A DNA stretch of 32,375 bases from Fuerstiella sp. (GCA_014238335.1 JABABI010000075.1:1-32375); one strand, 5' to 3'; counted from the stretch's first letter, positions 6,402 to 16,046 are shown. Made by a program: numbers and translations. Notes: generated from the letters alone by a model not told the origin.

Positions 6402-7445
6402 ATGTTTCGCAATCCGCAGATTCCAGCGAAAATCCTGTTCCCATTCTGCCGCTCGATGGGACGCATGCTGGACGCCGGTGTTGAGGTTCGGAAATCACTG
6501 AAGACCTCGTCCAGTAATGCTCGCGACCAGCGGCTGACGGACACCGTTGATGATGTACTGACGTGTGTCAAGAAGGGCGATGACCTCACGACGTCCTTCA
6601 AGCAGCACGGCCCCCGGTATCCTGCGCTGTTTCTGGACCTGCTGAATGTGGGTGAGCAGACAGGTTCACTGCCGGAAGTATTTGCGGCGCTGGCTGGTTA
6701 CTACGAAGCCAGCGTAAAACGCATGCGTGAGTTTCGGTCGCAGATCACATGGCCGCTGATTCAGCTGTTCGCAGCGATTCTGATCATCGGTGCTGTGATC
6801 TATATTCTGGGCATCATTGATATATCGAATCCGGGTCAGGAAGCAACTGACATCCTTGGTCTGGGGTTGATGGGTACCAGCGGTGCCATCAAGTGGTTTA
6901 CGATGACACTCGGTTCCCTGTTCACGATGTGGCTGGCTTACACAGTTGCCACAAGAACGGCGGCTGGACAGATGGCCGTGCATCCTTTTCTGATGCTGAT
7001 TCCGGGGGTCGGCCGGTGCATGAAGTCGTTCGCGGTTGCTCGTTTCTCATGGTGTTTTGCATTGACGCAGCAGGCCGGCATGCCGATCAAACCTTCGCTG
7101 GAATCGAGTCTGAAAGCCACCGCCAACGGAGCCTTCATTGCCGGCATACCGGGGATCTGGGACCAGCTTGCAGCAGGGCAGACGCTGGCTGAATCGTTGG
7201 CAAGATCCACTCTGTTTCCCGTCGAATTCCTGCACATTGTGGATACCGCAGAACAGACGGGAACAGTCCCTGAAAGCCTGGAGCGCATGAGTCATCATTT
7301 CGACGATGATGCTCATCGAGCCATGACGTGGCTGACAACTTTGCTGGCCCGCACCATCTGGGGCATGGTGACGCTCTTCATTGGCTTCATTGTGATCAAG
7401 TTCGCCATGACGTATGTCGCACTGCTTAACTCGTTCCTTCCATAA
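6402..7445 (+). CDS. GspF/PilC-like type II secretion F-domain protein
   Basis: Proteins of this family are inner-membrane platform proteins of type II secretion systems and type IV pili. The 347-residue product has two T2SSF domains. The first is at about residues 10-130, with FCRSMGRMLDAGV and LLNVGEQTGSLPEVF. The second is at about 205-330, with FALTQQAGMPIKPSLE and IVDTAEQTGTVPESL. Membrane helices lie near 115-137, 160-185 and at the C-terminus. Length is slightly below the usual 400 because the cytoplasmic N-terminal region is short. The ATG follows an in-frame TAA by nine bases. No GspE ATPase, pilin or prepilin peptidase is adjacent, so the gene is an orphan here. It converges with the sulfatase gene, four bases apart. 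Confidence 0.88.
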   Translation: MFRNPQIPAKILFPFCRSMGRMLDAGVEVRKSLKTSSSNARDQRLTDTVDDVLTCVKKGDDLTTSFKQHGPRYPALFLDLLNVGEQTGSLPEVFAALAGYYEASVKRMREFRSQITWPLIQLFAAILIIGAVIYILGIIDISNPGQEATDILGLGLMGTSGAIKWFTMTLGSLFTMWLAYTVATRTAAGQMAVHPFLMLIPGVGRCMKSFAVARFSWCFALTQQAGMPIKPSLESSLKATANGAFIAGIPGIWDQLAAGQTLAESLARSTLFPVEFLHIVDTAEQTGTVPESLERMSHHFDDDAHRAMTWLTTLLARTIWGMVTLFIGFIVIKFAMTYVALLNSFLP

Positions 7446-7449
7446 TTCG

Positions 7450-8901
7450 TTATCTTGGTTCCGGACGTACCGGCCACGTGTCGTAGTGCTTTGCACTTTG
7501 TCCGATCCAGAACGGTGACGATCCCCACAGCGGCACAGTTGCGAGCGATGATTCCCAACGACCGAGCATCTGAAAAAGTTCCGCGGCACGCCGTGGATCG
7601 GTGTTCCTGCGGTCCACGGCTTCGGCCTGGTCTTCACCCGGCTGAAACATCTGAGCCGGACGGTGTGACAGCCTGATCAGTTTGTCGCTGCCATCCAGCA
7701 AGGCCGTCTGCCCCTGCAGCCGCCAGAACAGAGTCCTGGGAGCGGGTGAGGATTTGCCAGCCAATTGTGGCAGCACATTGATCCCATCGTACGCTCCATA
7801 GGCTTTGACCGATTTCTCACGATTTCTTTTGTCTTCGTGTGAGCGAGGCGGCGACAGGGGCAGCGGCTGTGCACCGGCGGCGACCAGAAACGTCGGCAGC
7901 AAATCGAGACTCGACACGACGTCCCCATGAGTTTCACCCGCCGGCAGCTGGTCCGGCCACGACCAGATCATCGGAATTCGCACGCCACCTTCGCGAAGAC
8001 AACCTTTGACTCCTGACAGCGGACCATTCCAGCTGGCGTTGCCCGTGGCACCACCGTTGTCGGAAAAGAAACAGATCAACGTGTTATCCAGTTCGCCACT
8101 TTCCTGCAGGTGGCTGCGGATGCGTCCGACGCCGCGATCCAGAGCGTACATCATCGCTGCATAGATTCGTCGTTTCCTGTCGACGATGTGAGCGAAGTGT
8201 TTCAGGTCCTCTTCCGTGGCCTGCAGCGGACCGTGCGGAGCGTTCCAGGATGCAAACAGAAACCACGGCTGCCGTTCTGTTTTCGATTGCTGCCTGCTGA
8301 TCCACGCTAATGCTTCGTCGGTGAAGAAATCGGTCAGATACGGGCTGGAGAATTGACGCAGCGCTTCACCGTTGCGTTCGAGTTGGTTTTTTTCGGGCTG
8401 AGGAAAGTAGTTGTGACTGCCGACCAGCATGCCGCAAAAGTGGTCAAAGCCGCGTTCATTGGGATGAAATTCGTCGCCCGTACCCAGATGCCATTTGCCG
8501 ACCAGTGCCGTCGTGTACCCCGCCGCCCGCAAATGGTCACCCAGCGTGTGTTCGCCCGGAGGCAACCCCAGCAGTTCCGGCCGAGTCGCATAGTTGGCAG
8601 CGCCTTGATTCAGATTGCCTTCGTACCCGAAACGCCGCGGATCTCGTCCCGTCAACAGTCCGGCACGTGAGGGCGAGCAGACAGAGCTGGCGACATACGC
8701 CTGTCGGCAAAGAACTCCGGATTCCGCCAGAGCATCAATATGCGGAGTTTCCAGATGCTGGCTGCCCATGCAACCGAGATCGCCGTATCCCATATCGTCT
8801 GCCAGCAGGATCATGATGTTCGGCGGCGCCGCAGACACAATTGAGCAACAGGCGCAGACGACGATCAGCGAAAAAGGGTAGCGCCAAAAATATTTAAGCA
8901 A
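7450..8901 (-). CDS. Secreted sulfatase (arylsulfatase family)
   Basis: This 483-residue enzyme should hydrolyse sulfate esters, most likely on sulfated polysaccharides, outside the cytoplasm. An N-terminal signal peptide (about residues 1-24, hydrophobic with several Cys) is followed by the metal-binding LLADDMGYGDLG and the sulfatase signature CSPSRAGLLTGR at residue 75. The Cys there is converted to formylglycine. Further conserved pieces are LVGKWHLG and FFSDNGG. Only TTG at 8901 gives a start that keeps the signal peptide, because an in-frame TGA lies 15 bases upstream, and no clear Shine-Dalgarno is present. An SGNH hydrolase gene ends 81 bases upstream on the same strand, so the pair may act together on a decorated glycan. 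The exact substrate is unknown. Confidence 0.9.
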   Translation of the reverse strand: MLKYFWRYPFSLIVVCACCSIVSAAPPNIMILLADDMGYGDLGCMGSQHLETPHIDALAESGVLCRQAYVASSVCSPSRAGLLTGRDPRRFGYEGNLNQGAANYATRPELLGLPPGEHTLGDHLRAAGYTTALVGKWHLGTGDEFHPNERGFDHFCGMLVGSHNYFPQPEKNQLERNGEALRQFSSPYLTDFFTDEALAWISRQQSKTERQPWFLFASWNAPHGPLQATEEDLKHFAHIVDRKRRIYAAMMYALDRGVGRIRSHLQESGELDNTLICFFSDNGGATGNASWNGPLSGVKGCLREGGVRIPMIWSWPDQLPAGETHGDVVSSLDLLPTFLVAAGAQPLPLSPPRSHEDKRNREKSVKAYGAYDGINVLPQLAGKSSPAPRTLFWRLQGQTALLDGSDKLIRLSHRPAQMFQPGEDQAEAVDRRNTDPRRAAELFQMLGRWESSLATVPLWGSSPFWIGQSAKHYDTWPVRPEPR

Positions 8902-8982
8902 GGGATTCAGGTTTCTTCAAAAAATGTTCAGAGCACCGGCCTTTTGAAAATACCGGAATTTTGTTGTACGGGCCAGCCAGTC

Positions 8983-10113
8983 TTATAACCGCGATTTCAG
9001 CCACGCATAAATGCTGCTGCCAAGTTGAGCGTAACCCGCTTCGTTGGGATGCACGCCGTTGTTCACAGGATAGCCGTCGATCGGGTCGATGTTCAGCTGC
9101 GTGGGGATGATCGAGACATCGTCGTCATTGCGCGCCGTGACGCTCTCTATCTGTCGCTGCACCAGGCGATGTTGAATTCGTTTCCATCCCCAGCGGCTGT
9201 ACCTGTCCTTGTAATTCGCCTGAAACGCTTCCTGGCGCGAGTTCGGTGCCGGTGTCAGACAGATTCCAAAGTGAGCATTCGGTGCGGCTTTGCGGAAGTC
9301 CGCCAGCAAAGTCTTCGCGTGCTCGATAACGGTATCGATTCGTGAATCGATACCGGCCGGATCGTCCGCAGGAGCACTAAAGCAGTCGTTGATGCCCAGC
9401 ATGAAAATCACAAAGTCCGGCGACTGTGCTTCGCACTGTTCACGAACATACCGCTTCACGTTCAGTTGCGGTTTTCCGTCATCGCCCAGGAAGACAAACG
9501 GACTGCTGCGTTTTCGGTAAGTACCATCCGGATTCGGCTCGTATTGGGTGGCGAACCTTGCCCATGTCCAGCCCCCGTAACCTTCGTGAGCGACTCCTTC
9601 TGCCGCGGACGACGGACGGTGGGTTCCCAGCATCGTCCAGCTCGGATTTCCCGGCTGAGACAACAATCGTCCTACTTCGTTGGGATACCTTGTGGCATGA
9701 GTCAGACTGTCTCCGACAATCATCAGGCGGATCTTCTTATCCTGTCCGGCTTCCTGCGGAACGACGTGCAGAACGCTGCTGGCCGTCGCAAGAAGTCTTC
9801 CGCCCTTGTTGCTGACACGAATTGACAGCGGAACCTGCCCCACGTTCCTTGTTTTCGGAATGACCGTCCAGCGACGATCTTCTGTACGGCCAAGCGAACA
9901 CTTCACATCAAAGCGGTAGCTGTGTGGTTCCTGGGTCAGCACAACGTTGTCAAAATAGACGTTCATCTCCACGCCGGGCACGGCATAGACTTGAGGCGGC
10001 AGAGTCAGCTCCAGTGCGTTTTCGACCTTCGCATCAGCTGCGGTGACGATCCCACCCGGAATTAACGCCGCAGACAGCACGGTAAAAATTGTGACTTGCT
10101 GATGAATTCGCAT
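8983..10113 (-). CDS. Secreted SGNH/GDSL hydrolase
   Basis: This 376-residue protein is probably an esterase or deacetylase. A signal peptide covers about residues 1-26, a beta-rich domain of about 95 residues follows, and the SGNH domain starts near residue 128. Block I is IVGDSLTHA (Ser136) and block III is MLGINDCF. Block V reads NNGVHPNEAGY, where the residue three before His, normally the catalytic Asp, is Asn. ATG 10113 is preferred because it begins a good signal peptide. A longer frame from 10254 would add 47 residues before it. The gene precedes the sulfatase on the same strand and diverges from the TAXI gene across a 172-bp spacer that probably holds both promoters. Confidence 0.82.
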   Translation of the reverse strand: MRIHQQVTIFTVLSAALIPGGIVTAADAKVENALELTLPPQVYAVPGVEMNVYFDNVVLTQEPHSYRFDVKCSLGRTEDRRWTVIPKTRNVGQVPLSIRVSNKGGRLLATASSVLHVVPQEAGQDKKIRLMIVGDSLTHATRYPNEVGRLLSQPGNPSWTMLGTHRPSSAAEGVAHEGYGGWTWARFATQYEPNPDGTYRKRSSPFVFLGDDGKPQLNVKRYVREQCEAQSPDFVIFMLGINDCFSAPADDPAGIDSRIDTVIEHAKTLLADFRKAAPNAHFGICLTPAPNSRQEAFQANYKDRYSRWGWKRIQHRLVQRQIESVTARNDDDVSIIPTQLNIDPIDGYPVNNGVHPNEAGYAQLGSSIYAWLKSRL

Positions 10114-10285
10114 GGACTGGTTCTTTGTGCAGATGTGTATTCGCCCTGGTTTGACTAACATTCGTGACAAATGCAGCCCTTTCATAGTCTGACCGTGGCA
10201 GCATGCCAACACTGGAAGAACGCATTCTATGAATGTCTGCCTGCACTGAAACACTCTGAGCTTATTTTTGCGACCTGGCTGAATA

Positions 10286-11665
10286 ATGAATATTGTTAAA
10301 CCAATCCGCCTGCTGGATGAATTCCGTCAGCGCCGACGTGACTTCCTGAGAACGATCGGTCCTGGCATCATCGTGACGTTGGTGACATTCGCAATAGCGT
10401 TCTACTTTGTGGAACCGCCACCACCGAATACCATCGTCATCGCGACCGGAGGAACAGGGGGACGTTATCACGCGTTTGCAGAAAAATATGCTGAAGCATT
10501 CGCCGAGCACGGGATCACACTTGAACTCCGCGAAACCGCAGGGTCGGTAGAAAACTTTGACCTGCTGCTGCACGACGAAACCGTCAGCCTCGCGATCGTT
10601 CAGGGCGGCACGGCTCCGACCGATGCTCACGCGGCGAATTCGATCGAAGCGATTGCCAGTCTGTATTTCGAGCCGTTATGGGTATTTCATCGCGCTGATC
10701 TGAAGATCGAACATCTTGGCAATCTGAAGGGCCGGCGGATTGCTGTCGGTGAAGTCAACAGCGGTTCATTCCTGCTGGCGACACAACTGCTCGCCATGAA
10801 CGGCATACACAACGGACGCGATGGAACTGAATTGCTTGATCAAAACGGGCTGCAGGCTGCGTCATCTCTTGATGCGGATCAAGTCGATGCGGCCATGTTT
10901 GTGGTCGGCCCGGAATCGCCGCTGCTGCAGCAACTGCTGGAAGATCCCCAGATCGTCCTGATGGATTTTGCACGGCAACAGGCATATGCAAGGCGGTTCC
11001 CTTTTCTTAAAGCGGTTGTGCTGGAGGAGGGGGTTGTCGATTTCGAAAAGAATCTGCCGCGGCAGCGCGTGAGACTAATCGCGCCGGCGGCCAATCTGGT
11101 CACGACGAATGCCATGCACGATGCCTTCGTTCCGTTGCTGCTGAAAGTAATTCTCGAACAGCATCGCGACGGCGGTCTGCTGGCGGATTATGGCCAATTG
11201 CCGTCTCCGGACCATGTTTCATTTCCAATGAACTCCGTGGCTCACGCCTATCTTTTGCACGGGCCGTCGTTTTTTCAGCGACATCTGAGCTTCTGGGTCG
11301 CGTCGATGATCGATCGCACCAAGATCATGATCATTCCGCTGCTGACGCTGCTGATTCCGCTTTTCAAAATCGGCCCTCCTGTTTACCGATGGCGAATCCG
11401 ATCACGAATCTACCGTTGGTATGACGTTCTGCGCGGCATTGATCAAAAGCTGCGGGAGGAGAACAACGATGATTCGCCGGAACACGCCGCCAGACTGGAA
11501 GCCATGTCCAAGGAACTGGATACCGTGCACATACCGCTTTCTTACATGGAAGAGTTCTACAATCTGCGACTGCACATTGATCTGGTGAATGCTGAGGTCG
11601 AGAGACAGACAGGCCGGGAGGAATCGATGCAGTCTGCCGATTCGACGTCACAAGCTTCCGAATGA
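10286..11665 (+). CDS. Membrane-anchored TAXI-family solute-binding protein
   Basis: TAXI proteins bind small organic acids for TRAP transporters. The 459-residue product has an N-terminal membrane helix at about residues 25-43, then the TAXI/NMT1-like core beginning VIATGGTGGRYHAFAEKYAE. Further conserved parts are AIVQGGTA near 110 and LKGRRIAVGEVNSG near 155. A second helix around 350-370 is followed by a basic, charged cytoplasmic tail of about 85 residues that is probably helical. TRAP permease genes are not present. This double-anchored form may work in signalling or sensing more than transport, which is inference. The next gene starts 19 bases downstream on the same strand, so the two are likely one operon. 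Confidence 0.8.
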   Translation: MNIVKPIRLLDEFRQRRRDFLRTIGPGIIVTLVTFAIAFYFVEPPPPNTIVIATGGTGGRYHAFAEKYAEAFAEHGITLELRETAGSVENFDLLLHDETVSLAIVQGGTAPTDAHAANSIEAIASLYFEPLWVFHRADLKIEHLGNLKGRRIAVGEVNSGSFLLATQLLAMNGIHNGRDGTELLDQNGLQAASSLDADQVDAAMFVVGPESPLLQQLLEDPQIVLMDFARQQAYARRFPFLKAVVLEEGVVDFEKNLPRQRVRLIAPAANLVTTNAMHDAFVPLLLKVILEQHRDGGLLADYGQLPSPDHVSFPMNSVAHAYLLHGPSFFQRHLSFWVASMIDRTKIMIIPLLTLLIPLFKIGPPVYRWRIRSRIYRWYDVLRGIDQKLREENNDDSPEHAARLEAMSKELDTVHIPLSYMEEFYNLRLHIDLVNAEVERQTGREESMQSADSTSQASE

Positions 11666-11684
11666 TGCAGTTGAGGAGACAACC

Positions 11685-13298
11685 ATGCAGACACGACGGC
11701 GTGATTTTCTGGCAGCACTGATGGCCGGCGGCACGGCGCTGGGACTGGGTTGGGCAGGTGGTCGCCGGATTGAATCATCAGAGGTCGCCGCGCTGGATGT
11801 TGCACGTCAACACGCGGCGCATCGGCAGCGCCGTGTGATTTTTAACAACGACGGCGACGACATCTGGCACAAAGGCGCGAACAGCGTCGACAACTTTCTG
11901 GCCGTGCGACATACGCCGCTGCTGCAGACTCACGTCGACAGCATCTACTATTCGACCACGCAAAGCTTTAACTTCTTTACACATGATACGAAGGTGGCGG
12001 AAGTCTTCCGGTCAAAGGACGGGGCATTTGCTGATAACAATCTGACCACGTTCCTGGAACAGGGCACGGACGGGCTTCGCATGTCCTGCGAATTTGCCCA
12101 CCAGCATGGCCTGGAATCGATGTGGACGTTGCGAATGAATGACATCCACGATGCATGGACCGCTCCCTTTCGCCCCATGTGGAAGCAGCAGGATCCCACC
12201 CGCATCATGTCGAATCTGACAGAATCACAGAAGTTCACGGACCGTCGGCGGCTTTGGAGTCTGGTGGACTTCGAACATCCGGATGTCGAACCACGTCTGC
12301 TTGAGATTATCGCAGAAGTCCTGACCAACTATCCCGTCGACGGCATCGAACTGGATTTTCTAAGAGCACCGTTCTACTTCCGAACCACATTCGCAGGTCA
12401 ACCCGCGACCGCTGCGCAGACCGCTGTTCTGACTCGACTGGTACAGAACATTCGCAAGCTGGTGCTGCGTGAGAGCGTTCGCCAGGGGAAACCGTTCCTG
12501 CTGGCCGCTCGAGTTCCGGCAACGCCGGTGGCCGGCAGGCGAATCGGCATCGATATCGAAGCGTGGTTGCAGGAAAAACTCGTGGATGTGGTGTCACTTG
12601 GTGGAGGCTACATCACATTTGACCTGCCGATCAGGGACATGGTGGCGCTGGCGAAGAAGCATGATGTCGCGGTCTATCCCTGCTTAAGTCAGTCTGGTTT
12701 GATGTACCGCCCACCGCGAGGCGAAAACGGAAAACAGCCCGCTGCCGCATGGTTCGGTGCTGCCGCACGTTTGTGGCACGATGGTGCGGACGGGATTTAT
12801 ACCTTCAACCTGTTTCCGGGGCCGGACGCAGTTGATCGAGATTACGCGCGAAAAATTCTCGGGACGATTGGGTCTGTCGAAACACTGAACGAAACGTCAT
12901 TGTACTACGCGATCTCAGACGCCGGTCAGTGGATGCCGGCACATTTCTGGGCAAAGGATGTCGCCGATTTCTCTCAGGCGTTGCCACTGGCACTCAGGGC
13001 GAACGAGTTCGCTCGTCGCGCGATGTACGTGCCGGAAAATCTCAGCGGCGCCGGGTTTGACGTCACAGCGGAACTGCGAGTCGACTTTACCGGACTGGCA
13101 TCCGACAGCACCCCCGAGATCCTGTTCGGGTCAGCCAACTTCGGTCCCGCGGACGGGGGGAAATCGGTTGCTGGTGTGCAGCGATTCGTCTGTCCGGTCC
13201 CCGTCCAGGCTATTCGGCAGGGACCGAACCGGGTGATGGTGAAGACCAAAGACGCAGGTGCAAAACTGGTCGGAGCAGAACTGTGGATCCGTCGTTAG
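11685..13298 (+). CDS. Tat-exported TIM-barrel-like glycoside hydrolase candidate
   Basis: The 537-residue protein starts with a twin-arginine signal (RRRDFLAALMAGG) and should be exported folded. The ATG at 11685 has a strong GAGGAG seven bases upstream; an earlier TTG would add 32 non-conserved residues. The central region has features of (beta/alpha)8 proteins of the family-10-like/DUF4015-like glycosyl hydrolases. DGIELDFLRAPF near residue 220 has Glu and Asp in a strand-end position, and DGADGIYTFNLF lies near 365. The last 120 residues are beta-rich, like a carbohydrate-binding or accessory domain. The catalytic residues cannot be assigned with certainty. It is co-oriented with the TAXI gene and ends 16 bases from a convergent PQQ-protein gene. 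Confidence 0.68.
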   Translation: MQTRRRDFLAALMAGGTALGLGWAGGRRIESSEVAALDVARQHAAHRQRRVIFNNDGDDIWHKGANSVDNFLAVRHTPLLQTHVDSIYYSTTQSFNFFTHDTKVAEVFRSKDGAFADNNLTTFLEQGTDGLRMSCEFAHQHGLESMWTLRMNDIHDAWTAPFRPMWKQQDPTRIMSNLTESQKFTDRRRLWSLVDFEHPDVEPRLLEIIAEVLTNYPVDGIELDFLRAPFYFRTTFAGQPATAAQTAVLTRLVQNIRKLVLRESVRQGKPFLLAARVPATPVAGRRIGIDIEAWLQEKLVDVVSLGGGYITFDLPIRDMVALAKKHDVAVYPCLSQSGLMYRPPRGENGKQPAAAWFGAAARLWHDGADGIYTFNLFPGPDAVDRDYARKILGTIGSVETLNETSLYYAISDAGQWMPAHFWAKDVADFSQALPLALRANEFARRAMYVPENLSGAGFDVTAELRVDFTGLASDSTPEILFGSANFGPADGGKSVAGVQRFVCPVPVQAIRQGPNRVMVKTKDAGAKLVGAELWIRR

Positions 13299-13314
13299 AC
13301 GGCCTTGCCTAAGC

Positions 13315-14616
13315 TCACGGCGACTGCAGGACAAAACACTTCATATTGCCGTCTCGGTCCTTGCAGAACAAACGCCCGCCGGATAACACGATGTGCGGCC
13401 AGACATCTGTCTTAAAGATCGCCGGTTTCTTCCCGAGTTCGGTGTACTTATCAGGCGAACGGTCGGCCGTTTCAACAAGCACCAGATCCCCCTGTCTGGC
13501 CCAGACGATCAGTCGACCGTCTGAGGTGACTAAGCAGGAAGCTGTGTCGTTGAACCGCCCTCCTCGCCAAACCGGTTTTCCGGTTTCGAAATTCAGGCAA
13601 TACATTCCACGCCAGCACCAGTAGACGTGACCGGCGTGAATAACGGGTGAACAGACCCCCGAGGCATACGGCTGCGTCCAGACCTGCTGCGCCCCGGACC
13701 GTGTGATATCGATGCGAGTGATCGCGTATTGATTGTACTCTGAGGTAATCACGATCGAATTGTTCTGCACTGTTGGCGTGGCGATACTGTTGGCGAAGTC
13801 CGTTACCCACGGAAACTCTGCAACCGTTTCACCTTCGTGCCCCTTGTCCAATCGAGCGACCAGCAGGTTGCGAATTGTCAGCACAACGACACACGGCAGA
13901 CCGTCGACAGTAATCGGCACAATGCCGCCGGTGTGCCCCGCCGGGTCCTTCGATTCAGAAGCCCACAGTCGCCTGCCGTCATTTTTTGAGAACGCCATCA
14001 GGTTGCCTTCGTCGTCGCCGACTTCGGCGATGACGGCATCACCGGACAACAATGGAGCGGTGGTGTACCCGTAGTCACGCACCAGTCGTCGACCGACTTT
14101 CGGCCGCTGCTGTACCGGGTAGGCATCATAGAAGTTGACATGCCAGACACGATTGCCGTTGTCGCCAGTGTCCCAGCAGTTCAGATCGCCGTCAGTGCTG
14201 AGGGTGTACAGGTATCCGGTGGCGGTATCGAAACTCGGACACGATGATGGTCCCGAGTACAGTCCCTTGTCGCCATCGCTGTGCCGACCATAGCGCGGGC
14301 AGTTGTACGATTGTTTCCAGATCTCACGACCGCTTAACGCATCGATCGCATAGATATGGTCCTGATCTTCGTTCCAGCCCATCGTGTAGACACGGTTCCC
14401 AATGACGATCGGCCCGCTGCCGCCCGAGTCCACCTGGATGCTCCATGCGGCATCGGCAGGCGGCCATGTGCCACCGGCGAAGTGAGATGATTCGTTCACG
14501 TGCCCGTTGTGTTGCAGCCCGCGCCAGTGAGGCCAGTCATCGCAGTTGCCCGTCGCCGTCAGACACGTCCACAGCACAAGCAGAAATCGACTGGCGCAAC
14601 ACAGGTGTTTCAGCAT
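13315..14616 (-). CDS. Secreted PQQ/BamB-like beta-propeller protein
   Basis: The 433-residue product has an N-terminal signal peptide (about residues 1-24) and then repeated blades of the PQQ-like/BamB type. Examples are NRVYTMGWNED with IYAIDALSGREIWKQ, then GYLYTLSTDGDLNCWD and MAFSKNDGRRLWASE. It begins its mature part with DDWPHWRG, a hallmark of planctomycete secreted PQQ-propeller proteins. These are scaffolds or enzymes of unknown substrate; no metal or quinone ligand can be assigned. ATG 14616 is chosen because it starts the signal peptide. The frame extends upstream to 14718 without conserved sequence. The gene diverges from the enolase-superfamily gene. Confidence 0.85.
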   Translation of the reverse strand: MLKHLCCASRFLLVLWTCLTATGNCDDWPHWRGLQHNGHVNESSHFAGGTWPPADAAWSIQVDSGGSGPIVIGNRVYTMGWNEDQDHIYAIDALSGREIWKQSYNCPRYGRHSDGDKGLYSGPSSCPSFDTATGYLYTLSTDGDLNCWDTGDNGNRVWHVNFYDAYPVQQRPKVGRRLVRDYGYTTAPLLSGDAVIAEVGDDEGNLMAFSKNDGRRLWASESKDPAGHTGGIVPITVDGLPCVVVLTIRNLLVARLDKGHEGETVAEFPWVTDFANSIATPTVQNNSIVITSEYNQYAITRIDITRSGAQQVWTQPYASGVCSPVIHAGHVYWCWRGMYCLNFETGKPVWRGGRFNDTASCLVTSDGRLIVWARQGDLVLVETADRSPDKYTELGKKPAIFKTDVWPHIVLSGGRLFCKDRDGNMKCFVLQSP

Positions 14617-14832
14617 GATGGTTCGAAGACGGATGGGTCCGCCCGTAAAGTACCGGGAAGTGCATATGTCGTGGAACGGACGAAAGTCGGCGACGAAGGA
14701 TATGTCAGGCTGTCCCATTTGTCATGTGAATCGTACCATGAAAAACATTGACGCTGAAATTCAGCGAGTCCGCTCTTCGATTTCCGGTGCGCACGCCGGA
14801 TTGAATCACATCGGTCGTCTCCTGAAACTCGC

Positions 14833-15930
14833 ATGAAACAGAATAATATGCAGATCCGAAGCGTTGCCGTGTGGGTCGTTGAAGTCCCCCAGATTGCTCC
14901 CATCGCTCCGTACCGTTCGCATGTGCGGAGCAGCTCCACGACCCAAAGTGCAATCGTCTGCGTCGAAACCAGCGACGGCGTCACCGGCTGGGGAGAGCAC
15001 AACGTCAATTTCCTGCCCGATATCAGTGCTCGCAGAATGCAGACACAAGCGAACGACTGGCTGGTGGGGCGCGACGCACTCAATATCGCTGCGTTTCACC
15101 GAGATTGTCCATTCGAATCGCGATTGAAATCCGGAGTGGAACTCGCCTTATGGGATATACAAGGAAAGGCGGCAGGAGTTTCGGTTGCGGATTTGCTGGG
15201 CGGAGTGATGCGCCCGCGTGTGTCGCTGGCGGCGTGCATGGGGATTCAAACGTACCAGCGCGCCGGTGAAATCGCTTCGTGGTGTGTCGAACAGGGATTC
15301 TCAACGTTAAAGACGAAGGCCGGTGCGGACATGGACGAGGACGTGGAAATGGTCCGAGGCATTCGTGACGCTGTCGGAGATCGCCTGCAGGTCAGGATCG
15401 ATCCCAATCGAAGCTATTCGCTGGCCCAGGCGACGGAACTTTGCCGTCGCATCGAACAATACAATCTTGAATACATCGAACAGCCAATCCCCGCCGAACC
15501 ATTGTCTGAGGCCGCAGCACTGCGACGAGGCACGAAAGTTCCGCTGGCCCTGAACGAAAGCGTGACGGATCCAGCAAGCGTAATGCAGATCCTGCGTGAA
15601 GATGCCGCTGAATTCCTGCTGCCGGATACACACATCGCAGGAGGTATTCAGCCGTGCGTTATCATTGGCCGTTTGTGCGAATCTGCCGGCGTTCCTGCCA
15701 TCATGCATTGCGGTCACGACCTCGGTCCCAAGACTGCCGCCATGCTGCACGTGGCCGCGGCATGTCCGGCGTATTCACTGGCAAACGATTCCACGTACTA
15801 CGGTCTTGAGAATGACGTTTTGACCGAGCCGTTTCAGATCGACGCAGGCACGATCGCAGTGCCTGGTTCTCCCGGACTGGGTATCGACGTCGACATCGAG
15901 ATGCTGCACCGATATCAGATCGACTGCTGA
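14833..15930 (+). CDS. Mandelate racemase/muconate lactonizing-type enzyme
   Basis: This 365-residue cytoplasmic enzyme belongs to the enolase superfamily, which abstracts the alpha proton of carboxylates with Mg2+ bound. An N-terminal capping domain covers about residues 1-115. The barrel follows, with the KTK motif (STLKTKAG), metal ligands in RIDPNRSY, YIEQP and LALNES, and a C-terminal PDTHIAGGIQP and IMHCGHDLG. The Asp and His of the latter could form the acid/base dyad of the mandelate racemase and dehydratase subgroups. Typical substrates are acid sugars or hydroxy acids, but none can be chosen. ATG 14848 is an alternative start, five codons later. The downstream DNA holds a LOG-family remnant. 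Confidence 0.87.
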   Translation: MKQNNMQIRSVAVWVVEVPQIAPIAPYRSHVRSSSTTQSAIVCVETSDGVTGWGEHNVNFLPDISARRMQTQANDWLVGRDALNIAAFHRDCPFESRLKSGVELALWDIQGKAAGVSVADLLGGVMRPRVSLAACMGIQTYQRAGEIASWCVEQGFSTLKTKAGADMDEDVEMVRGIRDAVGDRLQVRIDPNRSYSLAQATELCRRIEQYNLEYIEQPIPAEPLSEAAALRRGTKVPLALNESVTDPASVMQILREDAAEFLLPDTHIAGGIQPCVIIGRLCESAGVPAIMHCGHDLGPKTAAMLHVAAACPAYSLANDSTYYGLENDVLTEPFQIDAGTIAVPGSPGLGIDVDIEMLHRYQIDC

Positions 15931-16046
15931 TTTGCGGTGTTGGCGGACTGGTTCTGCCGGAACAAGATCGCCTGTCCGGTGCGGTTGTACGCAGCGTGCA
16001 TCATGCCGTGCCTTTCTAACTGCTCACTTTCCGGAAAGGATTCCAG

